Source: Actinokineospora sp. NBRC 105648
GTDB lineage: Bacteria > Actinomycetota > Actinomycetes > Mycobacteriales > Pseudonocardiaceae
Length of the DNA stretch: 64,000 nt
Reading direction: 5' to 3'
Assembly: GCF_030269645.1 (NCBI RefSeq)
Contig: NZ_BSTR01000001.1
Span: forward strand, 239,740-303,739
Positions 10,028 to 18,890 of this stretch are shown piece after piece (the stretch's first letter is position 1; each line of letters opens with the position of its first letter). A program made the translations under genes and the position numbers. The notes under the pieces are model-generated. The model made no database searches. It was given only the letters and a program-made list of their open reading frames with translations, and had not been told where the DNA came from.

Positions 10028-10917
10028 CCGAAGTCCTGGCCCGCGCGAGCGGCGTCACCCGCCGGTACGGCGACGTGGTCGCCGTCGACGAGCTGTCCCT
10101 GGAGATCCCGGCCGGGCAGATGCTCGGCCTGCTCGGCCCCAACGGCGCGGGCAAGTCCACGCTGATCAACATGTTCGTCGGGCTGCGCAAGCCGTCCGCC
10201 GGGTCGGTGGAGCTCTTCGGCCACAACCCGCGCGACGTGCGGGCGCGCCGCCGGATGGGGATGACCCCGCAGGAGACCGGCATGCCGGAGACCCTGCAGG
10301 CGGGCGAGGTCATCGAGTTCGTCGCCTCGCACTACCCCAACCCCATCGGGCGCAAGGAGCTCCTCGAGCAGTTCCACCTCGAGGAGGTCGAGAAGCGCCA
10401 GACCGGTGGCCTCTCCGGCGGCGAGAAGCGCAGGCTGGCCATCGCGCTGGCCTTCGTCGGCCGCCCCGACCTGGTCTTCCTCGACGAGCCGACCACCGGC
10501 CTGGACGTCGAGGTGCGGCGCGCGCTCTGGGATGGCGTCAAGGCCTACAACGCCGCGGGCGGCACCGCGGTGATCACCAGCCACTACCTCGAGGAGATCG
10601 AGGAGCTGGCCGAGCGGGTCGTCATCATCGACAGCGGCAAGCTGGTCGCCGACGACAGCGTCGCCTCGCTGCGCCGGGTCAGCGGCCTGCGCAAGGTCAC
10701 CGTGCGCACCCCCGAGGTGCCGACCCTGCCCGGGGTCGTCGGGGTCGAGCAGGACGGCGACCGGGTCAGCCTGATCACCCCGGACTCCGACCAGCTGGTC
10801 CGCGACCTGGTGGCCTCCGGGGTCGCCTTCAGCGAGCTGGAGGTGCGCCCCGGCTCGCTGGAGGACGCCTTCCTGGCCTACACCGCCAAGGCCCCCACCA
10901 CCGCGTCGTCCGTCTAG
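10024..10917 (+). CDS. ABC transporter ATP-binding protein (drug-export type)
   Basis: A 297-residue ATPase of the ABC-2/DrrA-like type. Walker A is GPNGAGKST near residue 38, the signature is LSGGEKRRLAIALA near 130, and Walker B is DLVFLDEPTTGLD near 150. A C-terminal extension of about 80 residues follows, as in DrrA and NatA homologues. The ATG overlaps the PKS stop (ATGA), with a GAGAGGAAA ribosome site inside the PKS end, so I chose this start over the longer open frame. It works with the permease that starts 11 bases after its stop. Its place in the polyketide operon suggests product export or self-protection. That role is inferred, and the substrate is not shown by sequence. Confidence 0.93.
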   Translation: MTEVLARASGVTRRYGDVVAVDELSLEIPAGQMLGLLGPNGAGKSTLINMFVGLRKPSAGSVELFGHNPRDVRARRRMGMTPQETGMPETLQAGEVIEFVASHYPNPIGRKELLEQFHLEEVEKRQTGGLSGGEKRRLAIALAFVGRPDLVFLDEPTTGLDVEVRRALWDGVKAYNAAGGTAVITSHYLEEIEELAERVVIIDSGKLVADDSVASLRRVSGLRKVTVRTPEVPTLPGVVGVEQDGDRVSLITPDSDQLVRDLVASGVAFSELEVRPGSLEDAFLAYTAKAPTTASSV

Positions 10918-10928
10918 GAGAGTCCACA

Positions 10929-11666
10929 GTGAACACGATCGCCGCCTACACCAAGTTCGAGATCCTGGGTGCCATCCGCATCCCGATGGTCTTCGTCGCA
11001 CTGATGTTCCTGCCCACCGTGGGCATGCTGCTGTTCGTGGTGCCCGCGCTCGGCGACGACCCGGTCGGCGCCACGCTGAGCACCGGCTCGATGTGCCTGT
11101 TCACGGTGCTGATCATCTGCTCGGCGCAGTACGGCCTGGGCATCGCCGACGCCCGGATGAAGCCCTGGGGCGGCTACGTCCGCACCCTGCCCGGCGGACC
11201 GCTGCCCAAGATGGTCAGCATGATCGTGATGAGCTCGCTGTTCGTGGTCGCGGGCGCGCTGCCGCTCATCGCCATCGCCGCGATCGGCACCGCGGCCTCG
11301 GTGTCCTTCGGAGGGGTGCTGCTCGGCCTGGGCGCGCTGGTGCTGGCCGTCATCCCGTTCTCGCTGATGATGCTGGCCATCGGCTACGCGGTGAACCCGT
11401 ACCTGGTCAGCGTGATCACCAGCATCGCCCCGATCATCCTGGCCTACCTGGGCGGGCTGTTCACCGATCCCAACAGCACCAGCGGTTTCACCACCGGCTT
11501 CGCGCCGTTCATCCCCACCCGCGGCTCCGCCGAGCTGGTCTGGGCCGCGGTCGGCGACTACTCGCCGAACCCGCTGTCGATGGTGATGCTCGGCGTCTGG
11601 ACCGTCGTGCTGGCCTTCCTCGCCTACCAGGCGTACCGGTCCGACGAGGGCAAGCGCTTCCGCTGA
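10929..11666 (+). CDS. ABC-2 type transporter permease
   Basis: A 245-residue integral membrane protein with about six hydrophobic segments (around residues 20-37, 57-75, 96-118, 122-150, 155-172 and 217-236). This is the size and layout of DrrB/ABC-2 permeases. It follows the ATPase by 11 bases and has an AGGAGAG ribosome site before its GTG start. With the ATPase it would form a half-size exporter in the cytoplasmic membrane. Placement between the PKS and sugar genes suggests it exports the glycosylated polyketide. This is inferred from context and not from any substrate motif. Confidence 0.88.
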   Translation: MNTIAAYTKFEILGAIRIPMVFVALMFLPTVGMLLFVVPALGDDPVGATLSTGSMCLFTVLIICSAQYGLGIADARMKPWGGYVRTLPGGPLPKMVSMIVMSSLFVVAGALPLIAIAAIGTAASVSFGGVLLGLGALVLAVIPFSLMMLAIGYAVNPYLVSVITSIAPIILAYLGGLFTDPNSTSGFTTGFAPFIPTRGSAELVWAAVGDYSPNPLSMVMLGVWTVVLAFLAYQAYRSDEGKRFR

Positions 11667-11684
11667 ACCACCCGAAGGGGCATC

Positions 11685-12275
11685 ATGCAGTTCCGCAACC
11701 TCAAGGTCGACGGCGCCGTCGAGTTCACCCCCAGGGTGTTCCCGGACGACCGCGGCCTGTTCCTCTCGCCCTTCCAGGAGTCGGCGTTCCTGGCGGCCAC
11801 CGGGCACCGGCTGTTCCCGGTGGCCCAGACGAACCACAGCCGCTCCCGACGGGACGTGGTGCGCGGCGTGCACTTCACCCTGACCCGGCCGGGCTCGTCG
11901 AAGTACGTCTACTGCGCGCGCGGCAAGGCGATCGACATCGTCGTCGACCTCCGCGTCGGCTCGCCGACCTTCGGCGCCTGGGACTCGGTGCTGCTCGACC
12001 AGGACGACTTCCGGGCGATGTACTTCCCGGTCGGCTGCGGGCACGCGTTCGTGGCGCTGGAGGACGACACCGTCATGTCCTACATGGTCTCCAGCGCCTA
12101 CGTGCCCGAGCACGAGCTGGCGCTGCTGGTCACCGACCCGGCCCTCGGGCTGCCGGTGCCGGAGAACGCGATCATCTCCGAGCGCGACCTGGTCGCGCCG
12201 CGGCTGGCCGACGCCATGGACCTCCTGCCGCGCTACGAGCTGTGCCAGGAGATCGAGCTGGAGCTGCGCGGATGA
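11685..12275 (+). CDS. dTDP-4-keto-6-deoxyhexose 3,5- or 5-epimerase (RmlC family)
   Basis: A 196-residue cupin of the RmlC/DnmU/EvaD type. The catalytic His lies in VRGVHF (family LRGLHY) near residue 63, and the Tyr/His region MYFPVGCGHAF is near 107-117. Length is normal for the family. Acting on a dTDP-4-keto sugar, it would invert C5, and C3 where that centre is free, giving the L-configuration. An AAGGGG ribosome site precedes the ATG, and the stop overlaps the next start as ATGA. Together with the 2,3-dehydratase and aminotransferase downstream it points to an L-2,6-dideoxy-3-amino sugar. Whether it epimerises C3 as well as C5 cannot be read from sequence. Confidence 0.92.
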   Translation: MQFRNLKVDGAVEFTPRVFPDDRGLFLSPFQESAFLAATGHRLFPVAQTNHSRSRRDVVRGVHFTLTRPGSSKYVYCARGKAIDIVVDLRVGSPTFGAWDSVLLDQDDFRAMYFPVGCGHAFVALEDDTVMSYMVSSAYVPEHELALLVTDPALGLPVPENAIISERDLVAPRLADAMDLLPRYELCQEIELELRG

Positions 12276-13213
12276 CGCGGGTGGTGGTGCTCGGCGCGTC
12301 CGGGTTCATCGGCTCGGGCATCACCCGGGCGCTGGCCCGCGCGGACGTCTCGCTGCGGGTCGTGGCGCGCAGGCCGACCCCGGCGCCCGCGCACGTCGAG
12401 GTGCGCGCCGCGGACCTGACCGACGGGGTCGCCGAGCACGTGGCCGACGCCGACGCGGTGGTGCACCTGGCCGCCTACACCGACGGTGGCTGGCGGGTCG
12501 CCGACGGTGACACCGTGGCCGAGCGGGTGAACGTCGGCCTGGTCGCGGACCTGGTCGACGCGCTGCGCGGCAGGCCGTCGCCGCCGGTGGTGCTCTTCGC
12601 CGGGACCGAGACGCAGGTGGGGCTGACCGAGCGGGTCCGCATCGACGGCTCCGAGCCCGACAACCCGCGCAGCGCGTACACGCGGCAGAAGTTGGCCGCG
12701 GAGAACCTGCTCAAGGACGCGACCGCCGAGGGGGTCCTCCGGGGCGTTTCCCTCCGGTTGCCCACGGTCTACGGCCAGGGGCCGGAGACCACGGCACGCG
12801 ACAAGGGTGTCGTCGCGCTGATGGTGCGCAAGGCGTTCGCCGACGAGCCGCTGACGATGTGGCACGACGGCACCGTGCGCCGCGACTTCGTCTACATCGA
12901 CGACGTCACAGCCGCGTTCGTGTCCGCTTTGGACAACGCGGACGCGCTCGCGGGCAAGCACTACGTGCTCGGCAGTGGCGTGGGCGAGCCGCTGGGCAAG
13001 GTGTTCGCCGAGATCGCGGCGCGGGTGTCGGCCACCACCGGCCGTCCGCCGGTGCCGGTGGTGTCGGTGCCCCCGCCCGGGCACGCCGAGCCGACCGACC
13101 TCAAGAGCGTCGAGGTGGACGCGTCGGCGTTCCGCGCGGTCACCGGGTGGGAGCCGCGGGTGCCGCTGACCGAGGGCATCCGCCGCACGGTCGCCTCGAT
13201 CGCGGGGGAGTGA
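12272..13213 (+). CDS. dTDP-4-keto-6-deoxyhexose 4-ketoreductase (NAD-dependent epimerase/dehydratase family)
   Basis: A 313-residue short-chain dehydrogenase of the extended type. The N-terminal nucleotide-binding motif is GASGFIGSG (residues 8-16) and the active-site YxxxK is present as YTRQK near residue 138. The family includes the 4-ketoreductases EryBIV, DnmV and EvaE, which carry out the last reduction of deoxysugar pathways. The ATG overlaps the preceding stop (ATGA), so translation is probably coupled. The stereochemistry at C4, which would separate daunosamine from acosamine or ristosamine types, cannot be called from sequence. Confidence 0.88.
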   Translation: MTRVVVLGASGFIGSGITRALARADVSLRVVARRPTPAPAHVEVRAADLTDGVAEHVADADAVVHLAAYTDGGWRVADGDTVAERVNVGLVADLVDALRGRPSPPVVLFAGTETQVGLTERVRIDGSEPDNPRSAYTRQKLAAENLLKDATAEGVLRGVSLRLPTVYGQGPETTARDKGVVALMVRKAFADEPLTMWHDGTVRRDFVYIDDVTAAFVSALDNADALAGKHYVLGSGVGEPLGKVFAEIAARVSATTGRPPVPVVSVPPPGHAEPTDLKSVEVDASAFRAVTGWEPRVPLTEGIRRTVASIAGE

Positions 13214-13215
13214 GC

Positions 13216-14415
13216 GTGGCCCGGGTCCTGTTCCTGAACAACTCCGGCTTCGGCCACGTCATGCCGTCGCTGAGCGTGGTGGCCGAGCTGGTGCGGCGCG
13301 GGCACGAGGTGTCCTATGTGACCAGTGGCGGTCCGGTGCCGAAGGTGGCGGCCACCGGCGCGACCGTCGTGGAGTACGACTCGGAGCTGCCCGGGATCGA
13401 CCTGTCCGCCTACGTCACCGCCGACGAGACGGCCGCGCTGACCGGCATCTACCTCACCGAGAGCGAGCGCGTCCTCGACGCGGTCGTGGCCCAGCCCGGT
13501 CCCGAGCCGGACCTGATCTGCTACGACCTGACCGTCTACCACGCCGCGCGGATCCTCGGTCGCGCGTGGGGGGTCCCGACCGTGCAGTGCCTGCCGGTGT
13601 TCGCCTCGAACGAGCACTTCTCGCTGCTGGAGAAGATGGTCGAGAAGATGGGCCGCGCCGAGCTGAGCCACCCCGAGCTGCAGTCCTTCTTCGCCCGCCT
13701 CACCCGGCTGCTCGTCGCGCACGGCCAGGGCGACACCGACCTGAAGGACTTCATCGGCCGCACCGAGGAGCTGAACCTGGCGTACTTCCCGCGCTCGTTC
13801 CAGTTCGCGGGCGACACCTTCGACGAGCGCTTCGCCTTCATCGGCCCGGGGCTCGACCCGGACCCGACCGCGCAGCCGTGGAAGCCGCCGATGACCGACG
13901 ACCCGCTGGTGTTCGTCTCGCTGGGCACCTGCGTGAACCGGCGGGCGGGGTTCTTCAAGGTCTGCGTGGACGCCTTCCGGGACCAGCCGTGGCACGTGGT
14001 GCTGGCCGTGCACGAGGGCGTCGACCGGGCCGCACTCGGTCCACTGCCGTCCAATGTGGAGGTCCACGGTTGGTTGCCGCACCTGGAGGTTCTCGCGCAC
14101 ACCGACGTCTTCCTCTCACACGCGGGCCTGGGCAGCGTCATGGGCGCCCTGCACCAGGGCGTGCCGCTGGTGGTCGTCCCGGCGTCTCCTGAGGACTGGG
14201 TGAACGCGCGCCGGGTCGCCGAACTCGGCCTGGGCCGGGTGATCCGCGACGAGCTGCCCACCCCGGCGAAGCTGCGCGCGGCGGTGGTCGAGGTCGCGGG
14301 TGACCGGCTCACCGCCCAGCGGGTCAGCCGGATGCGCGTGGACATCGGTGCCGCGGGCGGTGGCCGGGCGGGCGCCGACGCGCTGGAGCGGCTGCTGGCG
14401 AATGGGGGCCGATAG
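13216..14415 (+). CDS. Glycosyltransferase, macrolide/MGT type (GT1 family)
   Basis: A GT-B fold glycosyltransferase of about 399 residues. The N-terminal acceptor domain begins with GFGHVMPSLS, where the His is the catalytic base position in GT1 enzymes. The C-terminal nucleotide-sugar domain contains FLSHAGLGSVMGALHQGVPL and then PEDWVNARRV, the usual donor-binding region. Two in-frame GTG codons exist, at 13210 (overlapping the previous stop) and at 13216. I chose 13216 because GGGGGAG lies five bases upstream. No DesVIII/EryCII-type helper gene is present. It most likely transfers the aminosugar made by the neighbouring enzymes to the polyketide aglycone. Confidence 0.92.
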   Translation: MARVLFLNNSGFGHVMPSLSVVAELVRRGHEVSYVTSGGPVPKVAATGATVVEYDSELPGIDLSAYVTADETAALTGIYLTESERVLDAVVAQPGPEPDLICYDLTVYHAARILGRAWGVPTVQCLPVFASNEHFSLLEKMVEKMGRAELSHPELQSFFARLTRLLVAHGQGDTDLKDFIGRTEELNLAYFPRSFQFAGDTFDERFAFIGPGLDPDPTAQPWKPPMTDDPLVFVSLGTCVNRRAGFFKVCVDAFRDQPWHVVLAVHEGVDRAALGPLPSNVEVHGWLPHLEVLAHTDVFLSHAGLGSVMGALHQGVPLVVVPASPEDWVNARRVAELGLGRVIRDELPTPAKLRAAVVEVAGDRLTAQRVSRMRVDIGAAGGGRAGADALERLLANGGR

Positions 14416-14504
14416 GGGTTGTCAGTCCAGCTGGCCCGTTCCTACGCTCGGATCCGTTGAGCCGCAAGCGGTTCCGTGCGCCACGACGCGATGAGGACTT
14501 CACC

Positions 14505-15944
14505 GTGACCGACGTATCCGACCGGGTTGGCGATGCCGCCCGCATCGCCCACTCGGCACGCACCCCCTACGCGGTCACCGACCCGGCCGCGCTCGAGGCG
14601 TGGCTCACCGACTGCCGCGCCCGCTTCCACACCCACGTCGAGCCCATCCCGCTCGACCGCCTCGACGGCTGGTCGGTGCACCCGGAGACCGGCGACATCG
14701 GCCACCGCAGCGGGAAGTTCTTCACCGTGCGCGGGCTCGACGTCGAGGTGGCGGGGGCGCCGATCGCCCGGTGGAGCCAGCCGATCATCAGCCAGCCCGA
14801 GATCGGCATCCTGGGCATCCTGGTCAAGGAGTTCGACGGTGTCGCGCACTGCCTGATGCAGGCCAAAGTGGAGCCGGGCAACGTCAACGGCGTCCAGCTC
14901 TCGCCCACCGTGCAGGCCACCCGCAGCAACTACACCAGCGTGCACGGCGGCAAGTCGGTGCCCTACCTGGAGTACTTCCGCGACACCGCCGGGCACACGG
15001 TGCTCGCCGACGTCCGCCAGTCCGAGCAGGGCGCCTGGTTCCACCGCAAGCGCAACCGGAACATGGTCGTCGAGGTGCACGACGAGGTCGAGGTGCTCGA
15101 CGGCTTCTGCTGGCTGACCCTGGCCCAGGTGCACGAGCTGCTCCGGCTCGACGACCTGATCAACATGGACACCCGCACGGTGCTGTGCTGCTTCCCCTTC
15201 TCCGGCAGGGGTTCCGCGTCCGCCTACGGCACCGGCTCGGGCTTCCGCGAGAGCCTGGTGCGCTCGCTCGACGACGCCCAGCCCGCCGCGCACCCCATCG
15301 GCGAGGTGCTCAGCTGGATCACCGACGCGCGCACCCGCCAGGACGTCCGCGTCCGCGAGATCCCGCTCAACACCGTCGCGAACTGGCGCTGGTCCGAGGG
15401 CCGCATCACCCACGACAGCGGCCTGTTCTTCGACGTGGTCGGCGTGGGCGTCTCGGCGGCGGGCCGCGAGGTGGGCAACTGGCACCAGCCGATGCTGCGC
15501 CCGCGCGGCCTCGGGCTTGTGGCGTTCCTGGTGCGGCGCGTCGACGGCGTGCTGCACGTGTTGATGCACGCGAAGGTCGAACCGGGCTACTTCGACGTCG
15601 TGGAGCTGGCCCCGACCGTGCAGTGCACCCCCGAGACCTACGCCGAACTGCCCGCCGAGGCCCGCCCACCCTTCCTCGACGAGGTGCTGACCGCGGCTCC
15701 GTCGGCGATCCGCTTCGACGCCGTGCACTCCGAGGAGGGCGGCCGCTTCCTGCACGCCCGCACCCGGTACGTGGTGATCGAGTCCGATGTGGACGCATCG
15801 GCCGCCCGGCACCCCGACCACCGGTGGCTGCCGCTGCACCAGCTCGCCACCCTGCTGCGGCACAGCCACTACCTCAACGTCCAGGCGCGCAGCGTGCTCG
15901 CCTGCCTGCACAGCCTGGTGTCCGGCCCGGAGGGAACAGCATGA
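14505..15944 (+). CDS. NDP-hexose 2,3-dehydratase
   Basis: About 479 residues built from two homologous halves, as expected for the EryBVI/TylCVI/DnmT family. Each half has a W..P........G...F..V pattern (for example [11 protein letters not shown] near residue 60 and [11 protein letters not shown] near 305) and a K-V-E-P-G motif ([10 protein letters not shown] and [10 protein letters not shown]). The enzyme removes water from the dTDP-4-keto-6-deoxyhexose to start C2 deoxygenation, giving a 3,4-diketo intermediate. The GTG start is chosen from the GATGAGGAC ribosome site seven bases upstream; a TTG 48 bases earlier has none. It is coupled to the aminotransferase by an ATGA overlap. Confidence 0.94.
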   Translation: MTDVSDRVGDAARIAHSARTPYAVTDPAALEAWLTDCRARFHTHVEPIPLDRLDGWSVHPETGDIGHRSGKFFTVRGLDVEVAGAPIARWSQPIISQPEIGILGILVKEFDGVAHCLMQAKVEPGNVNGVQLSPTVQATRSNYTSVHGGKSVPYLEYFRDTAGHTVLADVRQSEQGAWFHRKRNRNMVVEVHDEVEVLDGFCWLTLAQVHELLRLDDLINMDTRTVLCCFPFSGRGSASAYGTGSGFRESLVRSLDDAQPAAHPIGEVLSWITDARTRQDVRVREIPLNTVANWRWSEGRITHDSGLFFDVVGVGVSAAGREVGNWHQPMLRPRGLGLVAFLVRRVDGVLHVLMHAKVEPGYFDVVELAPTVQCTPETYAELPAEARPPFLDEVLTAAPSAIRFDAVHSEEGGRFLHARTRYVVIESDVDASAARHPDHRWLPLHQLATLLRHSHYLNVQARSVLACLHSLVSGPEGTA

Positions 15945-17050
15945 CCACGCGCGTCTGGGACTACCTGACCGAGTACGAGAACGAGCGCGAGGACATCCTC
16001 GACGCCGTCGACACGGTGTTCCGCTCCGGCCAGCTGGTGTTCGGCCCGAGCGTGCGCGGGTTCGAGGAGGAGTTCGCCGCCTACCACGGCCTCGCGCACG
16101 GCATCGGCGTCGACAACGGCACCAACGCCCTGGTCCTGGCCCTGCGCGCGCTGGGCGTCCGCCCGGGCGACGAGGTGATCACGGTGTCCAACACCGCCGC
16201 CCCCACGGTCATCGCCATCGACCAGATCGGCGCGAAGCCGGTCTTCGTCGACGTGCACGAGCGCAACTACCTGATGGACGTCTCCCAGGTCGAGGCCGCC
16301 ATCACGCCGAAGACCAGGGCCCTGCTCCCGGTCCACCTCTACGGCCAGTGCGTCGACCTGGCACCACTGCAAGAGGTGTCGAAGAAGCACGACCTGGTCC
16401 TACTTGAGGACTGCGCCCAGGCCCACGGCGCCCGCCAACACGGCAAGATCGCGGGCACCACCGGCCAAGCGGCGGCGTTTAGCTTCTACCCCACCAAGGT
16501 CCTGGGCGCCTACGGCGACGGCGGTGCCGTCGTCACCGACGACCCGGACGTCGACGCCGCCCTGCGCAGGCTGCGGTACTACGGGATGGAGAAGCAGTAC
16601 TACGTGGTCGAGACCCCCGGCCACAACTCCCGCCTGGACGAGGTCCACGCCGAAATCCTCCGCCGAAAACTCCGCCGCCTCGACGGCTACCTGGAGTCCC
16701 GCAAGCGCGTGGCCGCCCGCTACGCCGAGGCCCTGGCCGACACCGACCTGGTGCTCCCCGCCGTCGAACCGGGCAACGACCACGTCTACTACGTCTACGT
16801 GGTCCGCCACCCCAAGCGGGACCAGATCCTCGAGGCACTGCAGGCCTACGACATCGCCCTCAACGTCAGCTACCGCTGGCCGGTCCACACCATGAGCGGC
16901 TTCGCCCACCTGGGCTACGAACGAGGATCCCTGCCGGTCACCGAGGCATTGGCGGACGAGATCTTCTCCCTGCCGATGTACTCGTCCCTGTCGGAGGACC
17001 TCCAGGACAAGGTCATCAGCGCCCTCCGCGAAGTCCTCCGCACCCTCTGA
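15941..17050 (+). CDS. NDP-hexose 3-aminotransferase (DegT/DnrJ/EryC1 family)
   Basis: A 369-residue PLP enzyme. The cofactor-binding aspartate region is [13 protein letters not shown] near residue 160, and the PLP Lys lies in [16 protein letters not shown] near residue 185, which is typical of sugar aminotransferases. After 2,3-dehydration the C3 ketone is the expected amine acceptor, so DnmJ/EvaB-like 3-amination is inferred. No N-methyltransferase or C-methyltransferase is linked to the sugar genes, so the sugar would carry a free amine unless enzymes elsewhere modify it. The start overlaps the previous stop (ATGA). This is the last gene of the tight operon; a repeat array follows. Confidence 0.94.
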   Translation: MTTRVWDYLTEYENEREDILDAVDTVFRSGQLVFGPSVRGFEEEFAAYHGLAHGIGVDNGTNALVLALRALGVRPGDEVITVSNTAAPTVIAIDQIGAKPVFVDVHERNYLMDVSQVEAAITPKTRALLPVHLYGQCVDLAPLQEVSKKHDLVLLEDCAQAHGARQHGKIAGTTGQAAAFSFYPTKVLGAYGDGGAVVTDDPDVDAALRRLRYYGMEKQYYVVETPGHNSRLDEVHAEILRRKLRRLDGYLESRKRVAARYAEALADTDLVLPAVEPGNDHVYYVYVVRHPKRDQILEALQAYDIALNVSYRWPVHTMSGFAHLGYERGSLPVTEALADEIFSLPMYSSLSEDLQDKVISALREVLRTL

Positions 17051-17217
17051 CCCACGAGGTGCCGCAGGCCTCACCTCCGCCTTGGTGCCTGCGAGGTGGA
17101 GCGGCCTAGCAAGCCGCTCGCCAAGCAACCCCAGCCTCTGGCCGGGCTCTCCCCAACCAAGCCGTCCCCAACCAGGCCCCCCGGGCAAGCCAGCCTCACC
17201 CAACCCGCCCCCCACCC

Positions 17218-17473
17218 GAGCCGCACCCGCCTACCCTCCTCCTCGATCGGGTGGCGCGGCTTTGCAACCCGCTTCCCGGCGGAGCCGCACCCTCCCGCCT
17301 TCCTGCTCGATTGGGTGGAGTGGCTTTGCAACCTGCTTCCCGGCGGAGCCGCACCCTCCCGCCTTCCTGCTCGATTGGGCGGAGTGGCTTTGCAGCCCGC
17401 TTCCCGACGGAGCCGCACCCTCCCCGCCCTCCTGCTCGATTGGGTGGAGTGGCTTTGTTCGGGGAGAAAAGAG
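17218..17473. repeat. 64-bp direct tandem repeat, four units
   Basis: The word GAGCCGCACC recurs at 17218, 17282, 17346 and 17410, exactly 64 bases apart. The unit runs from GAGCCGCACCC through GCTCGATTGGG(T/C)GGAGTGGCTTTG to CTTCCCGGCG. The first unit is the most diverged. The fourth unit runs straight into the left arm of the inverted-repeat element at 17434, so each unit carries a copy of that arm. It lies about 170 bases after the aminotransferase stop. A single related unit precedes the second copy of the element near 20281. Open frames through the array come from the repeat and are not genes. The stretch 17051-17217 shows no gene. Confidence 0.9.
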
Positions 17474-17575
17474 GCGCTAGCCTGGTCCCGGCGTGGGTGA
17501 TCCCTTCCCCACCCGCTTCACCCCGGCGCCTCTTTTCTTAGGGGCCCCGAACAAAGCCACTCCACCCAATCGAGC
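17434..17575. repeat. Structured intergenic repeat element, copy 1 (31-bp inverted ends)
   Basis: A 142-bp element with perfect 31-bp outer arms (left 17434-17464, beginning GCTCGATTGGGTGGAGTGG; right 17545-17575). An inner perfect 12-bp stem, GAAAAGAGGCGC with GCGCCTCTTTTC, flanks a core that can fold again. It sits between the convergent ends of the sugar operon and the secreted FN3 protein gene, so it could work as a bidirectional terminator. Two related copies lie at 20304 and 21584. It encodes no plausible protein. Confidence 0.88.
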
Positions 17576-17608
17576 CCACCCGCGAACCCAACCACCCAGC
17601 AAGCATGA

Positions 17609-18424
17609 TCAACGCCGAGGCAGAGTCCGAACCCGAATCGGATCCCCCCGCCGCTCCGACCCGAAGTTCGCGATCCCCTTCACCCGGAACCAGTACACCG
17701 TGTCCGGCTGCAACCCGGTGATCGTCGTGCTCAGCACCGGCCCCATCAACCGCTGCGCGGGCACGTCGTCCACCGCCACCTCGTACCCGTACACGGTCCA
17801 GAACGGCCCACTGGTCGGGTTCCAGGCCAGCGACACGCTGTCCGACCCGACCGCCGTGGTGTGCAGGCCCTTCGGCGCGGGCAGCAGTTCGTTGATCACG
17901 TTGTCGGTCCGGATCTCCAGCCACCGGGCGGGTGGCTGGTCGCCGCGGGTGCACTTGACCGTGCGGCCGTGTCCGCGCAGGGTCAGGTCGATGCTCTCGA
18001 TGTCGACGTAGCTCAGCCCGGCCTTGAAGGTGGAGTAGTTCGTCCCGGTGTACCCGGCGACGTCGACCACCAGGTCCTGGCCGGGGATGACCGTGGTCCG
18101 GTGGAAGTCCAGCGGTACCGCCGCGCGCAGCGACACCGTGCCGCTCACCGCGATGTTCGCCGTCACCACACCCTCGACCGAGCGCAGCCCCCGCACGGCG
18201 CGGGCCGGGATGGTGGCCTTCCCGGTGATCCGGCGCGCCTCCGGGCCGGGGCCGAGGTAGGCGGGGTTCTCGATGTCGGCGGTCAGCGCCAGCTTCACCG
18301 GACCACCGACCGGTCCCGGACAGCGGTTGGTCAGCTCGACCGACATCGGCTGGGCCGCCGCCGTGGCGGCGGTGAGCACACTGGCGGACAACACGACCAG
18401 GGCGGTGGCGAGGATCCTGCGCAC
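17609..18424 (-). CDS. Secreted protein with C-terminal fibronectin type III domain
   Basis: About 271 residues. The start is GTG at 18424, preceded by AAGGGAA. The longer open frame adds an unlikely N-terminus before a clear signal peptide (RRILATALVVLSASVLTAA, cleavage near AAAQ). Residues about 30-170 form a beta-rich region I do not recognise, with two conserved-looking Cys (NRCPGP and VKCTRG). Residues about 178-268 look like an FN3 domain (PKGLHTTAVGSDSVSLAW, GYEVAVDD, ITGLQPDTVYWFRVKG). FN3 domains usually serve adhesion or substrate contact in secreted actinobacterial enzymes, but no catalytic domain is visible here. It is probably an extracellular protein of unknown function. Confidence 0.8.
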   Translation of the reverse strand: MRRILATALVVLSASVLTAATAAAQPMSVELTNRCPGPVGGPVKLALTADIENPAYLGPGPEARRITGKATIPARAVRGLRSVEGVVTANIAVSGTVSLRAAVPLDFHRTTVIPGQDLVVDVAGYTGTNYSTFKAGLSYVDIESIDLTLRGHGRTVKCTRGDQPPARWLEIRTDNVINELLPAPKGLHTTAVGSDSVSLAWNPTSGPFWTVYGYEVAVDDVPAQRLMGPVLSTTITGLQPDTVYWFRVKGIANFGSERRGDPIRVRTLPRR

Positions 18425-18689
18425 TGGGAGTTCCCTTCGCTCGGAGGAATCCCAAGCTAGGGCCGCGCCGGTTCGGCGGCAACGAAGTTGCGCCGAACGC
18501 GGGCGGACATCTCCTTGCCGCAAAATGTCCTTTGTGGATTCCCGGGTCCCGTGGCCGAATCGCCACCAGGATCCCCTGGCGACAATCCACGGGTTGGTCA
18601 GGTCTTGTCAATTCCGGTCACCGGCCACGCGCCGAATCGGGAGTCGAAAGACCCACAGTTCAGCGAACACGCCCGGGTTGACCGGGCTA

Positions 18690-18835
18690 GCCAGCGCATG
18701 TTCCGGCACAGCGCCCTGGCGGACTCACCACACTACGCAGGGTGAGAATCCGGTCTGCCTCGGGCGCAAGCGGACCGCCGGTCCGCTGTGAGCTGGGTCA
18801 TGCGGGTGGCTCTGGGCGCGGAGGTCGCGGAGAGC
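18690..18835 (+). promoter_or_regulatory. Cobalamin-riboswitch-like leader upstream of P450 gene (tentative)
   Basis: The divergent intergenic region 18425-18890 contains GGTGAGAATCCGG at 18741-18753, followed by CTGCC, a short stem and CGCTGTGAG ending at 18792. This resembles the core of cobalamin riboswitches (GGTGnnAATCCGG, then CTG and ACTGTGA). CTCACC just upstream can pair with GGTGAG. I cannot find a convincing 3' B12 box, so it may be a decayed or variant element, or a chance match. It points towards the P450 start at 18891, about 100 bases downstream. No other gene is seen in the 465-bp intergenic stretch. Confidence 0.3.
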
Positions 18836-18890
18836 GATCCGGGGCATGGGTAGGCTCAGGTCCTCGACGTCGGTCTCGGGGGAGGTCGCC

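Noticed and set aside
17082-17541. Overlapping open frames with repeated PARLGGVALQP-type peptides.
   Set aside because: They are translations of the 64-bp tandem repeat in several frames. None has a ribosome site or a family match.
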